This document shows positions 11,801 through 22,000 of a DNA stretch of 64,000 nt, in pieces. The notes beneath the pieces were generated by a model. The model was not told the DNA's origin. It saw only the letters and a program-made list of their open reading frames with translations, and did not search any database. Each line of letters starts with the position of its first letter. The first letter of the stretch is position 1. Origin of the DNA: Sclerurus mexicanus (Eukaryota > Chordata > Aves > Passeriformes > Furnariidae); the NCBI GenBank assembly GCA_013396755.1, contig VWZF01005819.1, forward strand, positions 138,094 through 202,093, in the 5' to 3' direction. The position numbers and the translations under genes were made by a program.

Positions 11801-14800
11801 GCAAGATGATCTCTAAAGGTCCCTTCCGACCCCAAACCGTTCCGGGATTCTTTTCTCAACACAGCACAGAAATACCCCAGTTTCGAATACCTTACCGAAA
11901 CATCTTTCAAATTCCTCCCAGAGCACCAGGAACTAGAAGTGACATCACTTAAGAGCCATAAGCAGAAGTTTTAAGTTCCCTCTTAGAGTTGGGGCTCACA
12001 AAGTTCAGACCAATGTAAAAATCTCCCCCCCCCCGCCCGGGTGGTGTTTGTGGCACCAGTTCTCTCTTCAGCTGCCTCTTGCCGAGGTCAGGACCAGGAA
12101 TGCCTTATGTAACCCCTCTAGATGTCGATGTTCTTGATAAGGTGGTTGGTTTTGAAACTCCCAGTCCGCGTTTTCCCCCAGCTGGTTTCAGGCTGACTCG
12201 TGTTGTGTGCTGGAATTGCCAGGTGATCGTGATGGGAGCCACCAACCGCCCGCAGGACCTGGACTCGGCCATCATGAGGAGAATGCCCACCCGCTTCCAC
12301 ATCAACCAGCCTGTAAGTCCTGCCTGGGCCACCCCCAGGGGCCTCAGCACCCAGGGAATGGCTCTCTGCTGGGTTTATTGCCCCCCCAAAAATGCTGCTG
12401 GGACAGCTGGTGTGGAGGAGCAGGTACTCGCTGATGCCATCGATGCCTTCTGGATGCACAATGTTTAGGAGAGAAGAGGGAATGACCCCACGCTGTGCTC
12501 AGGCCTTTCCACAGCTGGGCACAGCAAACAGCCTGGAATGAGGTGGTCTCTAAGGTCCCCTCCAAGCTGGACCGCTCCATGGCTCTATGATTTATGACAA
12601 AGAGGCAGCAATTAAGCTCTTTCTCAATGAGCCAGCTGCCACGAGGCTGCTGTTGCCACCCTTTTCCAGGTGTTTTAGTCTCCTTTGAACACTTGGCTTT
12701 GTCGCCAGACGTTTCTGTGTTGGTGTTACCGGGAGTTCAGTCCCTGTCAGAATTCCCTTCTGGCTACAGAAATCGTTATTGATTTCTGGCTGAAACTGAG
12801 GAGGCAAAGCTGGAGGAGTAAAGCTCTTACCGACTGAGCAACAGGGCCCTCGAGTTCCCAGGCCCGTGTGGCTTGAGCTGGCTTTCACTCTGCGTGGGAG
12901 GGAGGATCCTTTTGGAAACAAGGCGTTCATCACCCTCTGACTTCCATACCTGTCCCGTGCTCTTTCCTCATCTCCAAGTGCTCCTTCAGTTAGTAAGGGC
13001 AAACCTGTGGGGTTTAGTCCTTCCTGTTGTCTTTCTCTCAAGACCTGTCATTGGAAGAGTGAACGATGTGCAGGGAGCAGTGCCTTGGGATATTCCAGGG
13101 ACTGGCTCCCTCTCCAGGATCAGAGTTACCAAAAGAGGATTTTCCTTACCCCGCCAGAGCCCTGTCATGAACCTACTGCTTGTCTCCTGTTCTTGTGCTT
13201 TGTGGTGAACCAGGATTGGTCCTGACTGGGAGCAGGGATGTGCTGGGCATTGGGAGTGGGCACAGGGAGCAGGGAAAGCCTTGCACATTTTAGAAGCGGG
13301 TTTGAGATGAAAATGCCCCAAGTCACTCATTACAAATTACCTGCAAAGCAGAGGGAAATGGAAGAAGTATGTTGGGGGATAGAGGAGCAACTTTTCAGCT
13401 GCCAGAGTGTCTGTGGGGGAATTTTTTCCCTTTTTAATGATGGAAGTGGAGTTTGGGAGATAAAAACCCCCCGTCTTTGCTGCCTGTGTCTTCCCTTCCT
13501 GGTAAGGATCTGCTCAGGACTCAATGTTTGTCAGTGACCTCATTGCAGGGTGTGGTTCCTAGTGCTGCAAAAGCCCCAACCATCACCTGCAGAACTGAAT
13601 TTGCCCCCGGAGAGGTTTGCTCCCACCCCTAGGTGAGGGCTCAGCTTGTGTGATCCCTTCTTTTCCCTCCCTTTCAGGCTCTGAAGCAAAGAGAAGCCAT
13701 CCTGAAGCTCATTTTGAAAAATGAAAATGTAAGTAGATCCCTGTCGCCGTGTCCTTTGCTGGTGTCATCAGTGGCCTCGCAGAAAGCATGTTTTATAATT
13801 GCCTGCCTTGGAGCCAGGGAGAGATTATCTGCCAAGGTGTTCCTGATGAGAACTCGGGAATCTTCTGTGGATTTAGGTGTGGCCTTACATTAAAGCACTG
13901 GAGTTGCCTCCTGTGTAAGCACAAGCCTCATCAGAGCAGCAGCCTTGCATTTTGGGGTGGATCACCATCTCTGAGCAGAATTGCTTCATTGCTCTCTCTC
14001 CATTTACTCATCTTGTACCAGGATAATACATTTATCTCCCTAAAGATGCTGAAGGTGATTCGCATCTGGATAAGTGAAGGAAATTCCAAGACCTCCTAAA
14101 GCAGGCAGAAGAGATACTGCCTCTTCCTTTAACTCTTTCCTGGCTCAGGTCAAGAAAGGAGGAATGACTCTTTTGCCAGTGCTGCTTTTGCTCCACAGTT
14201 GACATTTCCTTTAGAAGGAAAGCTACTACAGATGTTGTTACTGCTGTGTGTGGTGTTTGTGTCCCATGTGCCCTCCAAAGGGAGGGAGGGGGTCACTGTG
14301 AGCACTCCAGGAAGCGTCTGTGGGCAGGATATGGGATCCATATTCCCAAAGGTTCCTCCCAAATTCAGTCAGCAGCACTAACTGCCTGGAAGTTAATGCT
14401 GCAAAGGGAAGCGGAATACTGATGGACCAGGAAATGTGCTGGAAGGGGCCGTAAAAAGATGGAATAAATGTGGGGTCTCGCCTGGGAATAGTTCAGTGTG
14501 GTCCAGTGCGTGGAGTTGGACATGTTATTTTGCCCCTAAATCCCCGTTTGGGGATTGTATGAAGTGGGAACAGGTGTCCAGACAACAGAGTTGCTGAGGG
14601 ACCTCTGTGGGCCTCTGGGAAAACGGGTCAGTGTTCCCGTGGTCCAGGTTCTGCCCCCCAGGTTCCTGCAGGAGCTTGGTTAGTGATGGCATAGACCAAC
14701 AGGCTGGTTGGCTTTTGGGTGGTTTGCTTAATCAGCTGCAGGAGTTGGGTGAGCTGCAGCATCAGTGTCGTGAGACGAACCGCTTGGAGTTAAGAATCCA

Positions 14801-15357
14801 TCTCAAAGAACATCCAAGGAAGATGATCCGAGGGGCGGGTAAAAATCCTGGGAGGCGACCCGGTTGTCCCCGGTGACCAAAGCCGACGGCTCTGGCCTTT
14901 CCCCGCGCTGACCTGGTGGTTTGTGGCAGGTGGACAGGCACGTGGACCTCCTGCAGATTGCCAAGGAGACCGACGGCTTCTCGGGCAGCGACCTGAAGGA
15001 GATGTGCCGGGACGCGGCGCTGCTCTGCGTGCGGGAGTACGTCAACTCCGCCTGCGAGGAGGACACGTACGTGCCCTGGCCACACCTGTCCCACCCCCAC
15101 AGGGCTGTGACACCCCCTGGGGTCCCCCACACCTCCAGGGAACCCCTGCGTGCGCAGGGAACGGGCTGGAGCAGCAGGAGNAGCCGTTCCCCAGCCCCTG
15201 AGCCCTCAGCTGGCTGTGTTTGTGTCTCCTCTGCAGCCACGACGAGGACGAGATCCGGCCGGTGCAGCAGCAGGATCTCCACAGGGCCATCGAGAAGATG
15301 AGGAAATCCAAGGACGTCTCCATGCAGAACCTCGCCATGGAGATTGTCTTTGATTAA
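5858..15357 (+). CDS. ATAD1: ATAD1 (Msp1/Thorase), AAA+ membrane-protein extraction ATPase; 9 coding exons, 362 aa
   Basis: Hexameric AAA+ ATPase of the outer mitochondrial and peroxisomal membranes. It pulls out mislocalised tail-anchored proteins and, in neurons, disassembles AMPA-receptor/GRIP1 complexes. Coding exons: 5858-6019 (exon begins 5845), 6907-7005, 7285-7405, 9122-9322, 9934-10040, 12223-12312, 13678-13728, 14930-15066, 15237-15357. All junctions are GT/AG and phases match, giving 363 codons with the TAA. An N-terminal hydrophobic helix (about residues 17-38) is the membrane anchor. Walker A is GPPGCGKT (133-140), the pore loop is KWYGES (165-170), Walker B is IIFIDEID with catalytic E193, sensor-1 lies in GATNRP (235-240), and RRMPTRF (249-255) carries the arginine fingers. 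The ATG at 5858 gives MVHAEAFSRP, the usual start, 13 nt into its exon. The final approximately 13 residues (after KSKD) differ from the mammalian tail I remember. Length is within one residue of human. Confidence 0.97.
7616..7905 (-). mobile_element. CR1 LINE fragment, antisense
   Basis: Reverse complement of the CR1 3' region, from TCATAGAACCTTGGAATGG through GGGCAGGGACCCCTCCCACC to TCCAGGCCCTTG. It lies in the ATAD1 intron between exons 7285-7405 and 9122-9322. Confidence 0.93.
8818..8905 (-). mobile_element. CR1-like fragment, antisense, diverged
   Basis: Begins ATGGAATCATGGAATGGTTC, then GGCTGGAAGGGACCTTCAAAATCATC, a CR1 tail of a different subfamily from its neighbours. Similarity fades after about 8905 but may extend toward 9080 (GAGGCTGGACACCCTCAGG). 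Confidence 0.75.
10316..10466 (-). mobile_element. CR1 LINE fragment, antisense
   Basis: Starts GTCATGGAATGGGTTGGGTT (with an extra GGGTT unit) and continues through CACCAGCCCAGGGTGCTCCA to ACACTTCCAGGGATGG. Intronic in ATAD1. Confidence 0.92.
10706..10785 (+). mobile_element. CR1 LINE 3' tail, sense
   Basis: Ends with TTTAAGGTCCCTTCCAACCC AAACCACTCTGGGATTCT, the sense-strand CR1 terminus. It is opposite in orientation to the copy 240 bp upstream. Confidence 0.85.
11776..11852 (+). mobile_element. CR1 LINE 3' tail, sense, diverged
   Basis: CCTGCCCATGGGGCAAGATG followed by AAGGTCCCTTCCGACCCCAA and a degenerate ATTCTATG-type end (CCGGGATTCTT). Intronic in ATAD1. Confidence 0.8.
12526..12600 (+). 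mobile_element. CR1-like 3' tail, sense, diverged
   Basis: GGTCTCTAAGGTCCCCTCCA, then a terminal CTCTATGATTTATGA that resembles the ATTCTATGATTCTATGA end of CR1. It lies about 215 bp downstream of ATAD1 exon 12223-12312. Confidence 0.7.
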
Positions 15358-16590
15358 GGCAGCAGAGCGTGTTTGCAGCTCCTGATGTGATTTAGTTTGA
15401 CTTCTGTAATCAGTTAGCAAAACCAATGCCAGGGGGTGGGAGCGGGGACGGAGGAGGGAGTTCTGTTTCTGGAATCGTTTTTATACAAAACCCTCTAAGT
15501 TATTGAAATTCCATCGCGCGCCACTGGAAGTGCAACCATAGATCATGAGTGGAACAGCTGAGCCCAGACCAAGAGTGTTGTCCCACGCTGATCCACGGAG
15601 GAGCCTTCCAGCAGGTGGGAGCCGGGGCACTGCATGAGGAGGGACAATCCAGGAGGGGCTGTGTGTGTCCCTGTGACGTGTACATAGTCACACTTTTTTT
15701 TATATATATAGACATAATCTGTAGATAACTTGAGTATGGAAAATCTTTTCTACTTACTGAAGCAAACCAAATCAGAAGATGTATAGATGAGAGATTCCTC
15801 GATACTCAGTTCACCTTTTAGCAGCCAATACCAAGATAGAAACTGCTTCTAGAGCAAAGCAAGGTTGGAAACGCTACTGATCTTCCTTTCACGTGACCAC
15901 TTGAAATCCGGTGCCATTTAGTAAAGATAGCAAAGTACCCTGTAAACCTGTTTGAAGGCTTTTAATTTTGTATGAATTCTGCTTTTTAAACGAACGCTGG
16001 TTTTATTTTTGGGTTTCCCTTGATGTGAGCCCTTAGAGTAGAACGTTAACCTGCTCTTCCCTGAAGGCCCACGCCTTGGCAGCTCTCGCAGCCGTGGCTT
16101 CCTGAGCTCCTGGGTGTTGCTGCACTGAGGAATTGCTGCTCTCTCTGTGCCCTCTGGAATCCCCCCTGTGCTCTGAGGCACGGGGAGGGGGGATGTGTGT
16201 CATGTTTGGCTCTGGCACGTGCTTGGATCTGTGAAACTGGAGAGGAGGGAATGGGGTTTAGGCCTATAAATGTGATTTAGCAACGTGCTGGTAACAGTCC
16301 TGGTGAATTCCTGTGGCGAGAGGTTACACGTGTGAGTGGCAGAAGTGTTTCGGTGACGTTGTTGTCAGAGATATTCGAAAGCGTGGTTTTTCTTTGTCTA
16401 ATTTCATGAATTGTGCACTAATTGAACAAAAATCTGTAAAGGGAATTGTTGCAGCCCCCCGGGTGGGGCGTTGTGTCACAGCTCTGCTGCCTGCGAGGGG
16501 AGGGAAGCGTTGGAAGCCGAGAGTGATGTAAAAGCAAATGCAGTGCAAAGTGAAATAAAGTGGAATAAAGAGGGCTGGAGCCCTGCCGTG
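15358..16590 (+). other. ATAD1: ATAD1 3' UTR with two tandem poly(A) signals
   Basis: Sequence after the TAA at 15355-15357 has no coding features. The first canonical signals are two AATAAA hexamers ten bases apart (16554-16559 and 16564-16569), followed within about 30 bp by a GT-rich stretch (CCGTGTCAGG...GTGTCCGTC). Cleavage near 16,585-16,600 would give a UTR of about 1.2 kb. Confidence 0.7.
16554..16569 (+). terminator. ATAD1: Tandem AATAAA polyadenylation signals for ATAD1
   Basis: Two perfect AATAAA hexamers in GAAATAAAGTGGAATAAAG. They are in sense with ATAD1 and are the first canonical pair after its stop codon. Confidence 0.65.
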
Positions 16591-16904
16591 ACACCGTGTC
16601 AGGGCTGCTGCGTGTCCGTCAAGCACAGCTCGCTCCCTGCTGCTGTCTGGGATGCAGCAGGGCTGAGTTTAACCCAACTTAACCTTAAAAGCAAACGAGG
16701 GGGGGGAGGCTTTAAAAGTAATGGAATAATTACTTAAGACTTCCAGTATCCAAAAACAATGGGAGATGCACATTGCTGGAACACAGGGGTGTAGGAAATC
16801 GGGCACAGCACAAACGCTGGGCTATGGAAATGGGAAAAGGGGGATATGGGATGCTGATCCTGCAGGTCATGTTAGTGCTCGGGCTGAGGGCAGTGCTGGC
16901 TCTG

Positions 16905-17305
16905 GGGGAGCCTGGGTTTGAGGAGCGAGGCCAGAGGAGGCACCAGCACGGTCAGAGCACAGGGCAGCTCTGCTGGGAGAGCTGGGATTGTCCAGCCTGG
17001 AGAGGAGAAGCTTTGGGGTGACCCAGCTGTGGCCTTGCAGGGCCTGAAGGGGCTGCAAGAAACATGGAGAGCGACTATTCCCAAGGGATGGAGTGACAGG
17101 ACACAGGGAATGGCTTCCCACTGCCAGAGGGCAGGGTTAGGTGGGACATTGGGAAGGAATCCTTCCCTGGGAGGGTGGGCAGGCCCTGGCACAGGTTGGG
17201 CAGAGAAGCTGTGGCTGCCCCTGGATCCCTGGGAGTGTCCAAGGCCAGGTTGGACGGGGCTTGGAGCACCCTGGGCTGGTCTAAGTCTCCAGGGCTGAGC
17301 TCCAA
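16905..17305 (+). mobile_element. CR1 LINE fragment, sense, about 400 bp
   Basis: Carries CR1 landmarks in order: CAGCACGGTCAGAGCACAGG, TTGTCCAGCCTGGAGAGGAG, TGGCTTCCCACTGCCAGAGG, CCTTCCCTGGGAGGGTGGGC, CCTGGATCCCTGGGAGTGTC, GAGCACCCTGGGCTGG. The end is truncated without the ATTCTATG tail. It fills most of the spacer between the convergent ATAD1 and PAPSS2 3' ends. Confidence 0.95.
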
Positions 17306-17339
17306 GCTGTAAGGCAAAGTTCCCCCCCAGAAAAATTCA

Positions 17340-19074
17340 GAGAGCTACTCACATGTATAAATATTTATTTGTACTTAAAGTGAGTGTTTCATAGCAGAGT
17401 ATCGAGTTCAGAATATATTAAATCATGAGATGAATCAGTTGAAGTACAAATTCCAGTCTCATGTCTTTAATAAATACACTACAAAATCCCCACTCCACAC
17501 ACTCTAATCAGAAGTAATCAGGACACTACGGTGGTTTTCAGGGACAAGACAACAGCTGTGTTTGGCTGTTTCCACCTGGATTTACTGCAGAGTTTTCTCA
17601 GTGGTGGATTATTTTCTGCTGAACAGCAACAGTGCTATTTCACTCCTTGAGAATCCTAAATGGGAATATTGCTTTTGGCTCCCAGGTCCCTGCCAGAGGG
17701 CCTGAGCAGACGAGGTGCTGGTGCTGGTGTGCTGTCAGTGCCCACCACGGGGGCTGCAGCATTTCCTTGGGTTCAAGTCTTTGGCACAAAGACTTTAAAA
17801 AATTACTTTAAAAAACCACCCAACAAGGCTTTTTGGAAAGGTATTTTCCAGCCACACACGAAGGCCTGGACGCTGGCAGTGTCGCTCCCTATCCTGCCTG
17901 ACGAGCAGGAGGTGGTTTTGCTGAGCGTGGATCTGTTTGTCGCTAAAACCGGAGCACAAAAGGAGAGGAGATTCGGTTCCAGTTCATTGGAAACACATCC
18001 CAACAGGATGTGGGGCAGCTACTAAAGGAGGCACAGGCACAAAACCCCCAAATTCAGGTGACTGCAGCACCGACCAAGGCACTTCGTGCTGTTGCCCTCT
18101 GCTGCCACCTGACACCCAGGAAGGTGGTGTGGGATGAGCCCTTGCCCTGGGCAGGAGCTTCCTACTCCTCTCACCTGGTTCACCAGGCACTGCTGCCCAA
18201 ACGCCCTCACACGTGGTGGTGACTTTGCTGCTTTGTTTGGTTTGCCTTCTGGGTGGGAGGAGCGTGGGCAGAGGGAGGATGCTCAAAGCACGTGGACGGC
18301 ATCCCCAACCTTTTCTTGCTGCCCAGAGCTTCCTCAGATCTTCAGGGTGCCTCCCAGGACAGCTTCCCTTGCCAGGCTCCGAGCACAGGGCGCAGTTCCC
18401 ACGGAGAGCTGAACTCTGAGCACCAGGAACACTCAGCCCAGGCTGAGTTTGACCGGAGAGCTCCAGCAGGAGGAAGGAAGCAAGGGATGACAGTGAGCTG
18501 TTGGCTCAGCCACAAGGAACTGGCAGTGGTCGAGGCTGATTTAAAAAAATCCTTTTAAAAAAGGGCATTAAAAAGATTCTGCTGTTTATTAGCAAAAACT
18601 GTCTAAGGCACAAGGTGGAGGGCAGTGACTGGATGCGGGCATTGGGTGCCCATTTCCCTCTGCCACTCTTCACTTCCAGCCCCTGCTCCTGCTGGGCAAG
18701 GGGCACTTCTTCCTTCCTGCTCCAGCAGGGCAGGATTTATCTTGGTGCTGAGGTCCCACCCCTGCACTGGGAGCACCAAAACATCCATGTGGGCCATCCA
18801 GAGGCTGTGCTGGGCTTCCTGCCACCAAGCTCAGCTGGGAATGAAGGGCCTGCTGCCTTCCCCTTCCAGCTCCACGAGGATGCTCCCAGCAGCTCCAAGG
18901 GGAGAAGGACCAAAGTATCTCTGATTAGTAAAAACCACTCTGAGCCAGGTAGGAAAATCACCCGGTGAGAGCATTGGAAATGCCAAGTAACTGATCCGTG
19001 TCATGGGGAATCAATCAATCATTGCTCACTCTTAATACAAGTATTTCTAGGAAAGAGGAGGAGGAGGAGGGGCG
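17340..19074 (-). other. PAPSS2: PAPSS2 3' UTR (probable extent)
   Basis: Noncoding sequence downstream of the PAPSS2 stop. On the - strand there are two candidate AATAAA signals: 18585-18590 (about 490 nt after the stop) and 17364-17369 (about 1.7 kb after it). The AT-rich end around 17,345-17,490, with an extra ATTAAA-type signal, looks like a typical conserved distal UTR end. That suggests alternative short and long UTRs. The right-hand end also has a GAG-triplet run (about 19056-19071). Confidence 0.55.
17364..17369 (-). terminator. PAPSS2: Candidate distal PAPSS2 poly(A) signal
   Basis: TTTATT on the + strand, AATAAA in PAPSS2 sense. It sits in an AT-rich context just before a CR1 copy ends. 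A proximal alternative is at 18585-18590. Confidence 0.5.
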
Positions 19075-22000
19075 TTAATTCTTGTTTTCCAGCGACTGGT
19101 AGTACGTGGTGAGCACTTTCCAGGCCTTGGGGGCCATGAAGCCGTCCGGAGGGTTCTCCCCTTCCCGGGCGAGTTTCCTCATGCGGGTTCCCGAGATGAA
19201 GTCAAAGTCGTCGTGCCTGCACAAAGCAGAGACAGGTGCCATGAGCACAGCTGGCCCCAGCCACCCCGAGAGGAGCTGCAGCGCCCGTAACGCTCCCCCG
19301 GCTGCGAGGGGCTGTTTCTGCTTGTCTTCCCTGGGGGCACCTTCAGTTCCACGGGACCCATCCTCGGCCTGGTGACAGCTCTTGGAGGGGACCACAGGTG
19401 GCTCTGCCCCGCTCCTCTGCCTAAGAGGAACACCACGGGCTTTTCCCTCTGGCCTGGCCAGCCCGAGGTGACCACAACCACCACTGCCACGTCACCTTTT
19501 GGGGTCGTAGAAATCCATGGCCCTTTTGAGCTTGTTGTAGGCGGCCACGCGGAAGGGGATGATCTCCACCGAGGTGAGCCCCGGGGCCATGCCGAGCACC
19601 TTCCCGCCGTGCGTGGCCTCATAGAGGTCCTTCTTGGTGTCGGGGTGTGGCATCCCCGCAGGATCACGGCCCACGATGTAGAAGTTGGCCCCGGCCACCA
19701 TGCGGGCTCGGCAGTGCCACTGCACCTGCAGGGAAGGGAGGGAGGGAGGGAGGGAGGGGAGGGAAGGAAGACGTGTCAGCAGCTTTGCTGGGGGTTCCCA
19801 CAGCTGGGCATGGGAATGGGGTTTGTTCCAATCTGGTGGCGAATGGAGGTCGCACTATGAATTTGCAACATGCCAAGGCTGCCCACACATCCCTCCCTTC
19901 CCTCCTCCCTCAGGGCATGCCCAGCAGTTACCCCTTCCATCCCCATCCCACCGATTTAGGGATGGCAGGGAAACCACCGGGGGAACGCAGGAGAAGGTGA
20001 AGTCTGCTTCTACCCTTTCTCCCGAGTGGGAGGATGGGAGCCCAGAGAGCCAAGCTCTGCAGGGACCCCGTGGAGGGAACTAACAGTGAGGCAGCGGCTC
20101 CGGCTCCCTTCCCAGGGCTTCCCAGAGCTGCAGGCACGGGCTGGCAGCAGGACTCCCACGGGCAGGCTGCCTTACCTCTGTGGGGCCGGCGTAGAGCATG
20201 GGAGAGGGGAAGATGGCCACGATGGTGGACTTGGGGTCCAGGACTTGCTCCTCGAGCACCGCCGCGTGCTGCTTCATCCGCCACTCCAGCGGGACGTCGT
20301 CGTCCTTGGTCCACCCCCCCAGGGGGTGCAGGAGCAGCACGGGGTTCTTGTAGCCCCTCTGCAGGAGCTGGCGCCGCGTGTCCTGCATGAGCAGGGCGTG
20401 CCCGTTGTGCACGGGGTTGCGCAGCTGGAACGCAAAGACGGCATCTGCAAGGGGAGGATGCAGAGGGTCAGGGGCTGGCACCCTTTGGCACACTTGGCGT
20501 TGCCACGGGGTCACGAGAGACCTGTGTGTGTCCCGTGTCCACGTGAGCGAGGCCTTCAATACCTCAGGGGAGCGTTTCACACAGGTTATCCCCATTACAC
20601 ATCCCTCCCTGGGGGCTGCTTTCAGTGCCAGCAGCCCTCCTGTAAGGTTTGAACAGCCCAGCTTCCCTCAGTGACCTGCCACCTCCCTGAGCTCAGTGGC
20701 ACCTTCGGCAAGGTCAGTGCCCTCTCCCCAAAGTGAGGGTGGGTGTCTGACCCCTGCCAGGCTGCTGGGGCCAGGTTGGGGGGGCTTGGAGCAACCTGGG
20801 CTGGTGGGAGGTGCCCCTGCCCATGGCACGGGGTGGGACAGGATGGGCTTTAAGGTCCCATCCAACCCAAACCATTCTGGAATTCTATGGCAGACACCTG
20901 GGAGCAGACACTTGGGCTGTCCCTACTGTGTGAGGGCCAACTATGTCAGTGCAGAAGGAGAGGCTCTGACCTGCCAGGGAGGACACGAGCAGGATGCTCA
21001 GCACTTCCCAGCCCACTGAGGGCACAGCCCATCACAAGCACTGTTCTCAACCCGGGAGACTCTGCCCCACTTTCCATGCCATGGCCTGGGTCCCTCTTGC
21101 TGCTCACCCCACCCCAACAGTCCCATTTTGGGAGTATCCAGAAGCAGCTCGGCACGGGCTGTGAGCCTGGGAGCACACCATCGTGGATCACACCAACCTC
21201 CCGGCGCTGGGTGGGGCAGGAAGGGCCGTGTCACCAGTGCTAACCCAGGGCACTCACCAGCGTTCATCTCCCTGAACTTCTGCTTCAGAGCCCGTGGTGT
21301 GAGGCGATACTGGTCCAGCCCATCGTTCCACTTGATCTTCTCCAGGACCAGGAGGTCTCCACCGACCAGCCAGTCTCCGCTCTCCATCACCATCTGTGAA
21401 CCATTGCAGGTGGAAAACACTGTTACAGTGACCACATGAGCTCAATGTCATGAGCAGCAAAACCTCACCAAGTGAGGCATCAGCCACCCAGTCCCCACCA
21501 CTGGCAGCCAGGAGTCTACAAGGTACGGCACCAGACCTCCCTCCACCTCCCTCTTTGCTCTTTCCTCCTGGGAATATGCAGGAGGAAGGAGCCTGTTGCA
21601 TGGAGAGCACCTGCTGCTGATTAATTGCAAGAGGCATTTTAAGGGAGGGGGAAAGAATTAACTCAGCTTTAGCCTCTTCAGGCAAAGTCCCATGATCTGA
21701 CAGCTCAGGTGGAACCCGGAGCTCTCCCTTCCTGAGGGATGAGGTTCCTTGTACTGCCAGAGAGTAAGTGGGAAGAGAGGGGGCTGTGAAAACATAACAC
21801 CCTTTTGGCTGCCTGTACAGCACAGCCAAACTGAGGAGCACCAATTTCATGGGATCACAGAACACCCCGAGCTGGAAGGAACCCACAAGGATCGTCGAGC
21901 CCAGCTCCTCAGTGCTTCCCGCTGGGGATGCGATGATTCCCGGGACACGAATCCCGCGACCCTCAAACCCCCGACGGGGCCTTTGCCACCCCGAGCGGGC

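Noticed and set aside
16918..17298. ORFs over 16.9-17.3 kb and similar ones at 5.4, 7.6, 10.3, 25.5, 30.0, 46.0 and 49.0 kb sharing peptides such as PGSLEVSKARLDGAWS
   Set aside because: All are chance translations of CR1 3' untranslated sequence, on one strand or the other.
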